Source: Pseudomonas sp. JM0905a (GTDB lineage Bacteria; Pseudomonadota; Gammaproteobacteria; Pseudomonadales; Pseudomonadaceae). From it: DNA of 33,069 bases. The stretch is taken from positions 1-33,069 of the forward strand of contig NZ_JACXBU010000022.1 in the NCBI RefSeq assembly GCF_014700075.1, read 5' to 3'. The position numbers and the translations under genes were made by a program. Under the pieces are notes generated by a model that was not told the DNA's origin, did not search any database, and worked only from the letters and a program-made list of their open reading frames with translations. Numbering within the stretch: the stretch's first letter is position 1; each line of letters begins with the position of its first letter. Shown in pieces: positions 23,575 to 32,171 of the stretch.

Positions 23575-24727
23575 TGCGCCCCCGGCGGCCGATGGCAACT
23601 CCGGTGAAGGTCTGGTTGATGTGCATGCCATTGAACTGCTCTCCGTAGGAGTTGAAGCCGATGACCCGCTGTCCGCGCAGGATTTCAGAGGTGCGCGTCA
23701 CCGCGTCCGCGTCGTTCTCGATTTCCAGCCGACGCAGGAAGCAGTCGCAGCCGATGGTCAGCAGGGGCGGGCCAAGCCGCTCGCCAAGACGCCGAAACAG
23801 CGCCTCCAGGTTGGGTAGCAAGGGGCCGGTGCGCATGGCGGTGAGGACGATGCCGTTCTCCACTGCGCAGTAGAAGGTCAGGCTGAGGTCCGGGTTGACC
23901 CGCTGGATGGAGCGCACGTAGTACGAATCCCCTAGTCGCACCGCCAGTGGATGCGCAGCGAACATGCGCAAGTCGAGGGCGCTGAGCGGAACGCCGACCA
24001 TCCGTGCATAGACTTCCGCAGCTGGCTCGGCATTGAGCTCGAAGACCCGTCGGCTGGCGTTGTCGGCCCGGGTGACCACCAGCTTTTCCGTACCCGGCAG
24101 GATGTGGTGGGTGCTGAACACCTCGAAATCCAGTGCCGTGTTCACTAGCACCACCACCGCCGCGCCTGCATGGAAGCGCCCTTCGTAGTAGACGTGGGTG
24201 TGCTTGAGGTGATGGTCGTCGGCCGCCGAACCGCCGAAATGCGGGATGCTGCCAAAGGCCGCGCCAAGTGCCGCGAGCACCACTTCCTCACGGCTGGACA
24301 GACCATCCAGCAGGGTCAGGGCGAAGCTGTGGCCCTTGATCGGCGCCAGGGAGTTGGCCCGGCAGTCCTGCACCAGGCGCTCCACCAATTGCTGGGCGTC
24401 GATCAGGCCGAAGCGGTCCATCTCGTCCACCAGCGCGCTGGCGATGGAAAAGCTGCGATGGTCGAAACCCACCGCGCTGACACAATTGCGGCCATAGCCC
24501 AGGGGCGTGATTTCGCCAGCGCTGGTGCAACCCACCAGCCGCACGCCGCCGAAATACTGCTCCAGGGCCTGGCCGAGTGCGTCGAGGTCGTATTCTGCCG
24601 AGCAGAAGAACAGCACGAAGCCCAGGTGCGGGTGGATAAGCTGGCGCGCCAGGTCCTGGGCCACGGCCTCCGCCTCGCTGGCCAGGGACATGGCGGTGAC
24701 GACGCCCTCTGCCGGTTCTTCGAGCAT
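23561..24727 (-). CDS. FIST-domain sensory protein
   Basis: The 388-residue protein has a FIST N-terminal domain (about 25-205, with LVGCTSAGEI and IPHFGGSAADD) and a FIST C-terminal domain (about 210-370, ending GFNSYGEQFNG). FIST proteins are intracellular sensors thought to bind small ligands and act with kinases or chemoreceptors. The start at 24727 is chosen because GAGG lies 6 nt upstream; a GTG four codons further out would contain that site. It overlaps the hybrid kinase by 14 nt, so the two are translationally coupled, and the FIST protein probably supplies the input for the kinase. The same pairing occurs beside agmR in P. aeruginosa. Confidence 0.9.
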   Translation of the reverse strand: MLEEPAEGVVTAMSLASEAEAVAQDLARQLIHPHLGFVLFFCSAEYDLDALGQALEQYFGGVRLVGCTSAGEITPLGYGRNCVSAVGFDHRSFSIASALVDEMDRFGLIDAQQLVERLVQDCRANSLAPIKGHSFALTLLDGLSSREEVVLAALGAAFGSIPHFGGSAADDHHLKHTHVYYEGRFHAGAAVVVLVNTALDFEVFSTHHILPGTEKLVVTRADNASRRVFELNAEPAAEVYARMVGVPLSALDLRMFAAHPLAVRLGDSYYVRSIQRVNPDLSLTFYCAVENGIVLTAMRTGPLLPNLEALFRRLGERLGPPLLTIGCDCFLRRLEIENDADAVTRTSEILRGQRVIGFNSYGEQFNGMHINQTFTGVAIGRRGRNGCR

Positions 24728-24793
24728 CCTCGGCCTCACTCAATAAGCCTGTTCGCGATGTGGAAATTCTACGGAGGGGGTCCGGAACGCCCC

Positions 24794-24811
24794 ATCCTTC
24801 TTGGGTAGCGG
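24794..24811 (-). promoter_or_regulatory. Weak candidate operator upstream of the FIST-kinase operon
   Basis: The minus strand reads CCGCTACCCAAGAAGGAT, which matches the reference at 12 of 18 positions and keeps CTACC. It lies 66 bp before the FIST start. It is suggestive by position but not significant alone. Confidence 0.35.
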
Positions 24812-24869
24812 AGGACTAGTTCGAAGGTAGGGGCTCGCAGATGCACACCAACACAATGTGTTTCTGAAA

Positions 24870-24903
24870 TAAAAAAGGCGGGAGGACAACAGTCTCTCCC
24901 GCC
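24870..24903 (-). terminator. Rho-independent terminator after the porin gene
   Basis: An 8-bp perfect stem (GGCGGGAG / CTCCCGCC) is followed on the minus strand by TTTTTTATTTC. It lies 26 bp past the porin stop. Confidence 0.92.
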
Positions 24904-24929
24904 AAAACCGGAGCAATCTCGATCAGGGC

Positions 24930-26108
24930 TTACCAGGTCAGCACGGCACCCAGGGCAACGGTGTCGGTGTCTTCGTTCTGGGCATCACCCTCGTGACCAT
25001 CGATCTCGAACTGGTTGTACTCGGCCACCAGCTTGAGGTTGTCGTTGATGTCGTGGAACAGCGCGATGCCGCGGGTTTCGTAGTCAGCACCGGTGTTCAC
25101 CACGCCGTTGCCATCGTCCTTGGTCTTGCCGTAGGACAGCGCCAAGCGGTTCTTGCCGAAGCGGTAGGAGCCCTGCAGCAGGTAGCCGTCGCTGTCCACT
25201 TCGCGCAGGGTCGGCTCGCCGGCGTTGTTGGTGAAGAAGGGGTTGATGCCCTTGGCCTGGAAGCCGGAGCCTACCAGGGTGAAGGCGCCCATCTTGGCCT
25301 GCACGCCGTAGCCCAGGCCCTTGGAGGTGACGGAGTCGACGTTGGGATCGGTGTTTTCCGAAGTCTGGTAGGCGCCGTTGACCCAGGAGTAGATCTGCGC
25401 GCCGCCCAGGTCGAATTCGTAGGTGACCTCGCTCTCGAAGCGCGGGTTTTCCTGGTAGGCCTTGCCGGTGGGGCTGTCGTCGTTGGTGTCCACCGGGTCC
25501 ATGATGCCCACAGCGGCGCGCAGGCCATCGGTTTTCGGGCTGCGGTAGGTGATCTGCGAGGTCGGGAACGGATAGGGATAGCCGCTGCCGATGTTGCCGA
25601 AGGACACGCCACCGCCATCCACCAGGCCGAGGGTATCGCTGACCTGGCCGTAACCGGCGAGCAGTTCATCGAGCAGGATGTTTGAACGCGCGAACAGGCC
25701 GAAGTCCTTGCCCACCAGCACCTCGCCCCAGTCGCTGCCGGCGGTGCCGTAGAACTGGCGGACGTCGATGGCGGTGGCGGTGCCGTTGGTTTCGCTGTCG
25801 TTGATGGTGACCCAGAAGGAGGAACGGGCGCCGAGCTTGAGGTCGTCCACCTGCTTGCCCATGTTGAAACCGATCCAGTTGGGCAGGAAGCCCATCTTCA
25901 CCCGCGACTGGCGGCGGTCGAACTGCTCACCGTCGCGATCCACATCGCTGTTGACGTAGAAGGCGTTGACGTAGCCGTCGGTGGAGAAGGTGGTCTGGTC
26001 CTTATCGTACAGGACGATCTCCGCGGCGGCCTGCTGGGTGGCGAGGGCTACCGCTGCCGCGAGGGCAAGGCGGGACAAACGGGCTTGGGCGATCTTCTTG
26101 TTGTGCAT
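24930..26108 (-). CDS. Outer-membrane porin (Gram-negative porin family)
   Basis: The 392-residue protein has a signal peptide (about 1-28, ending QQAAA) and a long beta-rich body with alternating hydrophobic and polar residues. It ends in the aromatic C-terminal signature of outer-membrane barrels (VALGAVLTW, final Trp). It fits the general trimeric porin family (Porin_4, DcaP-like) better than OprD. The ATG at 26108 is behind GGAGAG; an in-frame extension to 26498 is not coding-like. The substrate is unknown. Its place between the FIST gene and pqqF suggests possible entry of alcohols or other substrates, but its 250-bp upstream region has no convincing operator copy. Confidence 0.9.
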   Translation of the reverse strand: MHNKKIAQARLSRLALAAAVALATQQAAAEIVLYDKDQTTFSTDGYVNAFYVNSDVDRDGEQFDRRQSRVKMGFLPNWIGFNMGKQVDDLKLGARSSFWVTINDSETNGTATAIDVRQFYGTAGSDWGEVLVGKDFGLFARSNILLDELLAGYGQVSDTLGLVDGGGVSFGNIGSGYPYPFPTSQITYRSPKTDGLRAAVGIMDPVDTNDDSPTGKAYQENPRFESEVTYEFDLGGAQIYSWVNGAYQTSENTDPNVDSVTSKGLGYGVQAKMGAFTLVGSGFQAKGINPFFTNNAGEPTLREVDSDGYLLQGSYRFGKNRLALSYGKTKDDGNGVVNTGADYETRGIALFHDINDNLKLVAEYNQFEIDGHEGDAQNEDTDTVALGAVLTW

Positions 26109-26303
26109 GACGCTCTCCGCTGTGGGTAGACGACCGGGCAGGTCAGTCGAGTCGGAGGCGATTATCGAAACGCCATCAGGTCTTCCATACGCTGCATTGG
26201 CGGGGGTTTCGTCCTGCTTTGGCCGGGTTTTGCAAGCCGCGCCGGGAAGGCTTAATACCGGGCTCGTCCAAGGTCTTAACCCGACGGACGGTCGAGCAGC
26301 ACG

Positions 26304-26333
26304 AAAGGACGCAGCCCTTTCGGGCTCGTCCTT
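26304..26333 (-). terminator. Probable terminator after pqqF
   Basis: A two-part stem, GGACG plus AGCCC pairing with GGGCT plus CGTCC with one bulged base, is capped by a 4-nt loop (26307-26330). On the minus strand it is followed by TTTCGTG, so the T-tract is short. It lies 26 bp past the pqqF stop. Confidence 0.55.
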
Positions 26334-26356
26334 CAGCACAGGAATGGAGGGGGAAA

Positions 26357-28813
26357 TCAGTACGAGAGGTGCCAGGCCGGCACAGGGGGTTCGGCATTGG
26401 CCAGGGCAAGGCAGGTCGTCCCTGCGATCAGGCAGTCGAGCTGCTCTTGCAGGTGACCGGGTTGCAGCTCGGTCAATGCCTGGTGCACACGCGAGCAATG
26501 GTCGACCGGCAGGCCGGCCAAGTGATCAAGCCAGCATTGGCGAGCGTAGCTGGCGAATACCGTGTTTTCCCGGACCAGCCGCTGGGTGAGACTCAATCGC
26601 AGATCATCCAGTTGTGCCTGGTCCAGCACCGCCAGACGCTCGCTTTGACGTTGGAGGAAGTCCTGGAGGTGCGCGAACAACCCGGCCACGGATTCACGCG
26701 GCGACTGCACGGCGAACAGCAGGCCACGGTGCGGCCCGAACTGCTTGAAACCACAGGCCAGCGCGTAGCCCAGTTGCAGCTCGCCCCTCAGGCGCTGGTG
26801 AAAGGCCGGCTCCAGCAGACTGGCCAGAAGCCGCGCAGATGCCTCCGCCGCGGCGCTGGCTGGATCGAGTGGATAGAAGAGCAGCAGTGCCGCTTCACCC
26901 TCCATCTCCAGCCGATGCCAGGTACGTCCGCCCTGCCCGGCCAACACGCTGGGTGTGGCAGGCAGGCCCGGCAGTTCGGCGTCCACCACCACATCACCCA
27001 CGACCAGGCCCTGCCGGCGTGCCTGGCACCACAAGTGCGCCAGGGCTTCAGCCTTGAGCACTGCCGGCGCCTCCGTGGCCGCTGCAAGCAAGCCCGGCAG
27101 ATGTTGCAGCATCTGGCGCAAGGGCAGCTCGCCGGCATTGCGACGCGTCGCACTTCGCTGCAAGCGCGGCCCCTGGGCAAGGCTCCAGAGCGGCGGGGCC
27201 TGCAGCAGCGGCAGCACATCGCGGCTCACGTGACGTAGCACGCGGACATCGCCCAGCAGCTCAAGCGTAATCCCGCCCTGCTCCGCCTTGAGCCCCCCTG
27301 TCACGCCAGCCCCGGCGGCGCCCCCCAGAATGGGGCGCAACGCCCGTTGCAGGGCTGGGACGAGCCCATGGGGCACCCCGCTGTCCGCGGGTTGCCAGTG
27401 CAGGAACAGCGCACCCTGGCCGCTAGCCTCGGGTAAGCCGGGTCTGGCGGGCAATTGCGTATGAGTCGCCGCCAAAGGCGCCGACGGGATCAGATAAGGG
27501 TTGGGCGGCGGCAGTCGCCAGTTACAATCGGATGTTCTGCCGGAGCCATCCTCGAGCCGCTCCAGGTTCAGGGGAAAGCCGGCCGAAACGTCGTTACTTG
27601 CGCAATCGGAATCATCGACCTGGAGATGGATCAGGCATTCGACTCGCAATTGTTCAAGCAGCGCCTGGACTTCCTCACGGGTCGGAAGCCGGGGCGCCAT
27701 CGCGACATCCAGCGGCGCCAGTTCGGCGTGGCGTTGGCGCAGACGCTGCAGCCGCTCCTCCCAGAGGCCCGGCCAGGGTGCGGTAGCGCGCAGGAAGTCC
27801 AGCCAACCCAGAACCTCCGCCTCCAGTTGCACACAGTCCGCGTCTTCCACCCGCTCGAAGTCCATCACCAGCAGGCCTTGCCCGCCATCGGCGCAAGACA
27901 GGCGCAAGTGCACGCCGTCACTCAATTCAAGGACGCCGAGGCGCTCTTGCAGGCCGCCGGCTGAGTCGTCCTGGACCAGACACTCCAGAAAGGCCGTGGA
28001 CGCCTCCAGAGCATCGCCTTGTTGCGCCACGGCGAACGCCAGCAGGAGACGTCCGCCTCCGCCTGGCACACCAAGCCGAAGCCGTTTCGCACGAAGCGGC
28101 AGCATGGGCGGCACGACCGGCTCCGGCAAACCTCTGCCCGCCTGTAATGGCTCGCCGTAGCGCCGGGCCAGCTCCAGCTGTTGCTCCAGCGGGTGCGGCG
28201 AAATCAGGGTCAGGCACATGCGGCCCGGCTGGTAATGGTCCCGATGGAAGCGATGGAGCGCAGGCATGAATGCGGGGGATTCCAGCTTCAGACTGGCTGC
28301 GTTGCCCGCATGAAAATCCGCCAGCGGGTGACCGTCCGCGAGGGCCGATGCCAGCGCGGCGTCGCAGAGGGTCCGGCAGTCCCGCGCGCGGGCACTGAAC
28401 TCGGCTTGCAGCACCTCCCGCTCACGCCAGATCGCAGCCGTTTCCAGCAAGGGATTGGCCAGCATGTCCAGAAGCCGCGCCAGGGCCTGATCGAGGTGCG
28501 CCGCCGGCACCTCGCAGAAGAAGCGCGTGCTGCGTGGGCGGGTACTCGCATTGACCCGACCACCGAGGCCCTGGACGAATGGAATCAGGCCCTGTTCCGG
28601 GGGAAATTCGCGGCTACCCAGGAACACCAAGTGCTCAAGAAAGTGGGCCAGCCCGGGATAGTCGCCGGGTTCGTCGTGGCTTCCGTCGCGAACCTCCACC
28701 AGCACCGCGCAGAGCGTCGTGCCAGGCCGATGCAGCAGGCGCACTTCCAGGCCGTTGGCCAGGTGAGTGGTCAGTGACGGCTGCTGTTCGGACGACTCGA
28801 CAAGGCTGGACAT
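26357..28813 (-). CDS. pqqF: PqqF, M16 zinc protease of PQQ biosynthesis
   Basis: The 818-residue protein belongs to the pitrilysin (M16) family. The inverted zinc motif HFLEH is at about 58-62 (GLAHFLEHLVFLGS), with the downstream Glu-containing EREVLQAEFSARARD segment. The context GGRVNASTRPRSTRFFCEVP matches PqqF, which cleaves crosslinked PqqA. The C-terminal half is a diverged inactive M16 repeat. The start at 28813 (MSSLVESS) is chosen because homologues begin just before the LANGLEV strand and because a putative operator lies at 28873-28890. The ATG at 28903, with AGGACG before it, would put that operator inside the gene. The ribosome site at 28813 is poor. The gene is 26 kb from pqqA, yet seems tied to it by the shared operator. 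Confidence 0.88.
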   Translation of the reverse strand: MSSLVESSEQQPSLTTHLANGLEVRLLHRPGTTLCAVLVEVRDGSHDEPGDYPGLAHFLEHLVFLGSREFPPEQGLIPFVQGLGGRVNASTRPRSTRFFCEVPAAHLDQALARLLDMLANPLLETAAIWREREVLQAEFSARARDCRTLCDAALASALADGHPLADFHAGNAASLKLESPAFMPALHRFHRDHYQPGRMCLTLISPHPLEQQLELARRYGEPLQAGRGLPEPVVPPMLPLRAKRLRLGVPGGGGRLLLAFAVAQQGDALEASTAFLECLVQDDSAGGLQERLGVLELSDGVHLRLSCADGGQGLLVMDFERVEDADCVQLEAEVLGWLDFLRATAPWPGLWEERLQRLRQRHAELAPLDVAMAPRLPTREEVQALLEQLRVECLIHLQVDDSDCASNDVSAGFPLNLERLEDGSGRTSDCNWRLPPPNPYLIPSAPLAATHTQLPARPGLPEASGQGALFLHWQPADSGVPHGLVPALQRALRPILGGAAGAGVTGGLKAEQGGITLELLGDVRVLRHVSRDVLPLLQAPPLWSLAQGPRLQRSATRRNAGELPLRQMLQHLPGLLAAATEAPAVLKAEALAHLWCQARRQGLVVGDVVVDAELPGLPATPSVLAGQGGRTWHRLEMEGEAALLLFYPLDPASAAAEASARLLASLLEPAFHQRLRGELQLGYALACGFKQFGPHRGLLFAVQSPRESVAGLFAHLQDFLQRQSERLAVLDQAQLDDLRLSLTQRLVRENTVFASYARQCWLDHLAGLPVDHCSRVHQALTELQPGHLQEQLDCLIAGTTCLALANAEPPVPAWHLSY

Positions 28814-28872
28814 GGCGCATCGGAAAAGGGAGGAACCTGATTCTAGATTCCTGGCCACCTTCTGAGCTAGCA

Positions 28873-28890
28873 ATGCTTCCTTGGAACTAT
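28873..28890 (-). promoter_or_regulatory. Putative alcohol-regulon operator upstream of pqqF
   Basis: The minus strand reads ATAGTTCCAAGGAAGCAT, which matches the reference at 13 of 18 positions with an intact CCAAGGAAG. It lies 59 bp before the preferred pqqF start, like the chemoreceptor copy (60 bp). Confidence 0.6.
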
Positions 28891-29055
28891 TCCGGTGGCT
28901 CATGCGTCCTATCCGACCGCGTAATGGCCAATTTCCTACAACCTGTTGAGAGATTTGCCAACCTCTTGCATGGGCGTGACGCCATCGTTGCAACTGACAT
29001 CTCACACCGATAATGGCGCAATGCCATATGGACTGGTGGCCCAATCGGAGCATTC

Positions 29056-29382
29056 ATGGAACAGACTCCCCAACAACAAGTACCGCCAAGCGAAATCGCC
29101 TTGCTGGCCAATATCCTGGCCCTGACAACCCGCAACATGACCGCCATCACCACTCTGCTGGCAAAGGTCACCGCGAACATGGCCAATTCCACCGACAGCA
29201 CCCTCCAGGCGGCATCAGTCGGCCTGCTGGACCAGGTCACGGGCCTCGGCCACGACCTGGAATTGCAGTGGGACCTGATCCAGTCACTGGACCGTTACTG
29301 CCCCCTGCTCGCCCGTACACCGCCGGCGCGAACCTCGCTTGTCACCGAAATCGACATCAGCCAGCTACCGCTCAGTCACTGA
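29056..29382 (+). CDS. Small protein of unknown function, 108 aa
   Basis: The protein begins MEQTPQQQVPPSEIALLANI and is rich in Ala, Leu and Thr, with a predicted helical middle (about 12-80) and no signal peptide or membrane segment. CGGAG lies 6-8 nt before the ATG. It diverges from pqqF. No family is recognised. The helical, amphipathic look is compatible with a small regulatory or phasin-like protein, but nothing in the sequence proves either. Confidence 0.6.
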   Translation: MEQTPQQQVPPSEIALLANILALTTRNMTAITTLLAKVTANMANSTDSTLQAASVGLLDQVTGLGHDLELQWDLIQSLDRYCPLLARTPPARTSLVTEIDISQLPLSH

Positions 29383-29780
29383 AGGCTTGATTTTTGCCAG
29401 GCGATCCTTTAGGGTCGCCGCCGTTAGTACCAAGTTGTAAGTCAATCGGCCTTTCGATCCCTCGCCTCTCCCCCCGAGCAGGCCAACCCAAAGGGACCCA
29501 GCCACCCCCGCCGACTCACCGACCGCACTCCCGCCCCAGGCGATGCAGTAAAGCTGTCATGAGCGAGCGATAGATTGACCAGGACTGCCAGTCGGGCCAG
29601 ACCCTTACCTGACGCAGCACCTGGCATCCCAAGTACCAGCTGCCAGAGCTTGATCCCGTTTGGGGAACTTCATGCCGGCACCCTTGCTCCGATAAGGATC
29701 ATCCGACCAGAGTCTGTTGCTCGGCGGATTCGGAGCCATTGTCTGGCGGCCCATGGCCGCAAAACGAAGGAAGCAACACG
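29383..29780. other. 398-bp spacer without a recognisable gene
   Basis: No frame with a ribosome site and coding-like sequence was found. A GTTAGTACCAAGTTGTAA sequence near 29423 looks like a poor operator copy but has no gene start nearby. A small hairpin (GCGGCC-CAT-GGCCGC, 29745-29759) lies just before the ribosome site of the next gene. A small RNA cannot be excluded. Confidence 0.4.
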
Positions 29781-30005
29781 ATGACCATCCATCATCAAGC
29801 CCAAGCTGCAATCAGCACCCTGACCCGCGCATTTGCGCCGTTCACCTGCCATATCACCGCCGCTCGCAACGGCAACTTCAGCTTCACCATCGTCAACGAG
29901 TTTGGTGTCGCCCGCCACAGCGAGCGTTTGTACCCGGAGCACTATGGCGACGCCGATCACCTGCAGAATGTGATCGACCGGACGCACAAAGCGCTGAATG
30001 CCTGA
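29781..30005 (+). CDS. Small protein of unknown function, 74 aa
   Basis: The protein starts MTIHHQAQAAISTLTRAFAP. It looks like a compact alpha/beta domain, with strands near CHITAARNGNFSFTIVN and a C-terminal helix. AAGGAAG lies 7 nt before the ATG and a strong terminator follows, so it is very likely a real single gene. It resembles the small Pseudomonas-restricted domains of unknown function such as DUF3509, but that assignment is not secure. Confidence 0.72.
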   Translation: MTIHHQAQAAISTLTRAFAPFTCHITAARNGNFSFTIVNEFGVARHSERLYPEHYGDADHLQNVIDRTHKALNA

Positions 30006-30021
30006 AGATGCAGGCCACGAC

Positions 30022-30048
30022 AAAAGCCCCGCAAATGCGGGGCTTTTT
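30022..30048 (+). terminator. Rho-independent terminator after the 74-aa gene
   Basis: A 10-bp perfect stem (AAAGCCCCGC / GCGGGGCTTT) with a 4-nt AAAT loop ends in a run of five T. It could also stop transcripts from the other side. Confidence 0.93.
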
Positions 30049-30189
30049 CATGGGCGTTCGATAGGGGCACCGCAGCTTCATCGGTTGGTTGGGCACGCCC
30101 CGCAATCCTCCACCACGCCGACAGCCTGTTACCTAAGCACGACAGACCGGGCATAATTCGCCCCTTCAAATCGCCAGCCCAGCGTCTCC

Positions 30190-31713
30190 ATGCGAATTCA
30201 CGTCACCTTCATCGACCGCGTCGGCATCACCCAAGAGGTCCTGGCCTTGCTCGGCGGCCGCAACCTCAACCTGGATGCGGTGGAAATGGTGCCACCCAAC
30301 GTCTATATCGACGCCCCCACCCTCAGCCCGGAAGTGCTTGACGAGCTGCGCGACGCCCTGCATGCCGTGCATGGCGTGCAGGCAGTGACGGTGGTGGACA
30401 TCCTCCCCGGCCAGCGCCGGCGCCTGCAGCTGGATGCGCTGCTGGCGGCGATGACCGACCCGGTACTGGCGGTGGATGGCGATGGCCGTATCCTGCTGGC
30501 CAACCCGGCACTGATTGCTCTCTACGGCGCCGAACCGGAGGGCCAGCCCCTGGCGCAGCTGTTCGGCGACGACAGCCTGCACAGCGCCCTGCTGGAGCAC
30601 GGTTTCCGCCTCCCCCTGCGGGAAATCACCCTCAAGGGACAGGCCCTGCTGCTGGATGCGGTGCCCATTACCGAGGGCGATCACCTGACCGGCGCCCTGC
30701 TCACGCTCTACCAGCCCAACCGAATTGGCGAACGTCTCTCGGCGCTGCACCACGACCACGCCGCCGAAGGTTTCGACGCCCTGCTGGGCGACTCAGCCCC
30801 CATGGCCACACTCAAGGCACGTGCCCAACGGGTGGCGGCCCTGGACGCGCCGCTGCTGATACGCGGTGAGACCGGCACAGGCAAGGAACTGGTGGCTCGC
30901 GCCTGCCACGCCGCCAGCGCCCGCCGCAACCAGCCGTTCCTGGCGCTGAACTGCGCCGCACTGCCGGAGAACCTGGCCGAGAGCGAGCTGTTCGGCTATG
31001 CCCCCGGCGCCTTCACCGGCGCCCAGCGCGGCGGTAAGCCCGGCCTGCTGGAACTGGCCCACCAGGGCACGGTGTTCCTCGACGAAATCGGCGAAATGTC
31101 GCCCTACCTGCAGGCCAAGCTGCTGCGCTTCCTCAGCGACGGCAGCTTCCGCCGCGTGGGCGGTGACCGCGAGATCAAGGTGGACGTGCGCATCCTCAGC
31201 GCCACCCACCGCAACCTGGAGAAGATGGTTGGCGAAGGTGCCTTCCGCGAAGACCTCTTCTACCGCCTGAACGTGCTCAACCTGGAAGTGCCGCCACTGC
31301 GCGAACGCGGCCAGGACATCCTGCTGCTGGCCCGCTTCTTCATGCAGCAGGCCTGTACCCAGATCCAGCGCCCGGCCTGCCGCCTGGCACCCGGCACCTT
31401 CCAGGCCCTGTTGGGCAACCGCTGGCCGGGCAATGTGCGCCAACTGCAGAACGTGATCTTCCGCGCCGCCGCCATCTGCGAGAGCAGCCTGGTGGAAATC
31501 GGCGACCTGGACATCGCCGGTACCGCAGTGGCGCGCCAGAGCGACGGCGAGGTGAACAGCCTGGAAGAGGCCGTTGAGAACTTCGAGCGAGCGCTGCTGG
31601 AGAAGCTCTTCGTCACCTATCCCTCGACCCGCCAACTGGCCGCGCGACTGCAGACCTCCCATACCGCCATTGCCCACCGGCTGCGCAAATACGGGATCCC
31701 AGGCAAAACCTGA
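30190..31713 (+). CDS. gcsR: GcsR-type sigma54-dependent activator (TyrR family)
   Basis: The 507-residue protein has an N-terminal ACT-like domain (1-70, MRIHVTFIDRVGITQEVL), a PAS domain (about 78-175), and an AAA+ domain with Walker A GETGTGKE (226-233), the sigma54-contact loop GAFTGA (273-278) and Walker B FLDEIGE (296-302). A C-terminal TyrR-type helix-turn-helix is at about 465-505. The intact GAFTGA loop means it can activate sigma54 promoters. Its place directly before gcvH and gcvP matches P. aeruginosa GcsR (PA2449), the glycine-responsive activator of the glycine cleavage genes. Three matching binding sites and a sigma54 promoter follow it. No clear ribosome site precedes the start. 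PhhR/TyrR paralogues are the main alternative. Confidence 0.88.
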   Translation: MRIHVTFIDRVGITQEVLALLGGRNLNLDAVEMVPPNVYIDAPTLSPEVLDELRDALHAVHGVQAVTVVDILPGQRRRLQLDALLAAMTDPVLAVDGDGRILLANPALIALYGAEPEGQPLAQLFGDDSLHSALLEHGFRLPLREITLKGQALLLDAVPITEGDHLTGALLTLYQPNRIGERLSALHHDHAAEGFDALLGDSAPMATLKARAQRVAALDAPLLIRGETGTGKELVARACHAASARRNQPFLALNCAALPENLAESELFGYAPGAFTGAQRGGKPGLLELAHQGTVFLDEIGEMSPYLQAKLLRFLSDGSFRRVGGDREIKVDVRILSATHRNLEKMVGEGAFREDLFYRLNVLNLEVPPLRERGQDILLLARFFMQQACTQIQRPACRLAPGTFQALLGNRWPGNVRQLQNVIFRAAAICESSLVEIGDLDIAGTAVARQSDGEVNSLEEAVENFERALLEKLFVTYPSTRQLAARLQTSHTAIAHRLRKYGIPGKT

Positions 31714-31973
31714 TATTTATTCGAGATACAACAAATATCTCATTGATAGATATCGTTTTTACTCATGCGCCTTTAGACGAAAAACCTGAATCGCACGCAT
31801 GACCGAGCAACTCCGCAGGGTGCGCCATGCCTAGCGATTCCAGTATTGGCACTGATGCCGGCGTAGATATCTGGTGCGCAGGGCGTATCCTGCCCAAACT
31901 CTTCTCATAAAAGATTAGATATCATCATTAAGTAATTGTTTTTTATCGCTTTAATTTGAAATCTATCGCAAGC
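31714..31973. other. AT-rich spacer after gcsR
   Basis: This stretch is markedly more AT-rich than the coding parts. An inverted repeat (GAGATA / TATCTC, 31723-31741, with an alternative longer-loop pairing GATATTT / AAATATC) follows the gcsR stop and may end its transcript, although it is weak. No gene was found. Confidence 0.45.
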
Positions 31974-31991
31974 CGTAGCGAAATCGATACA
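31974..31991 (+). promoter_or_regulatory. GcsR-type binding site 1
   Basis: CGTAGCGAAATCGATACA fits the GcsR dyad plan, TGTAACG-N4-CGTTCCG type: 7-bp half-sites separated by four bases. It is one of three copies upstream of gcvH and lies one base before site 2. Confidence 0.7.
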
Positions 31992-31992
31992 G

Positions 31993-32010
31993 CGTAACGA
32001 TTCCGCAACA
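31993..32010 (+). promoter_or_regulatory. GcsR-type binding site 2
   Basis: CGTAACGATTCCGCAACA has the same half-site spacing. It starts 19 bp after site 1, nearly two helical turns, so both can be bound on one face of the DNA. Confidence 0.7.
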
Positions 32011-32073
32011 TCAAGCCAGAACCCCCGCCACTCCTGGCTCCCCACTCATTCCCGCCAAAAGCGCTCATCACCC

Positions 32074-32091
32074 TGTAGCGATTTCGCTACA
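32074..32091 (+). promoter_or_regulatory. GcsR-type binding site 3
   Basis: TGTAGCGATTTCGCTACA has perfect 7-bp inverted half-sites around ATTT and is the strongest copy. It lies 65 bp before the sigma54 -24 element, a usual distance for an enhancer-binding activator. Confidence 0.8.
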
Positions 32092-32156
32092 GAGGCCATC
32101 ACCCATTTTCTCCGCTAACACTCGCAAGGCCTTGATTCACAAGGCACACAGCCTTC

Positions 32157-32171
32157 TGGCACTACCTTTGC
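32157..32171 (+). promoter_or_regulatory. Sigma54 promoter of gcvH
   Basis: TGGCACTACCTTTGC is an exact match to the sigma54 consensus TGGCAC-N5-TTGC, with GG at 32158-32159 and GC at 32170-32171. Transcription should start near 32183, leaving a leader of about 80 nt before gcvH. Confidence 0.9.

Noticed and set aside
26262-26279. GTCCAAGGTC sequence upstream of the porin as an operator copy
   Set aside because: Only the central bases match, the half-sites do not, and it is about 150 bp from the start.
28814-28903. Longer pqqF start at 28903 with AGGACG before it
   Set aside because: It would place the putative operator within the coding region and adds residues that PqqF homologues lack. 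It is kept only as an alternative.
29423-29440. GTTAGTACCAAGTTGTAA as an operator copy
   Set aside because: It has about 11 of 18 matches and no gene start at a regulon-like distance.
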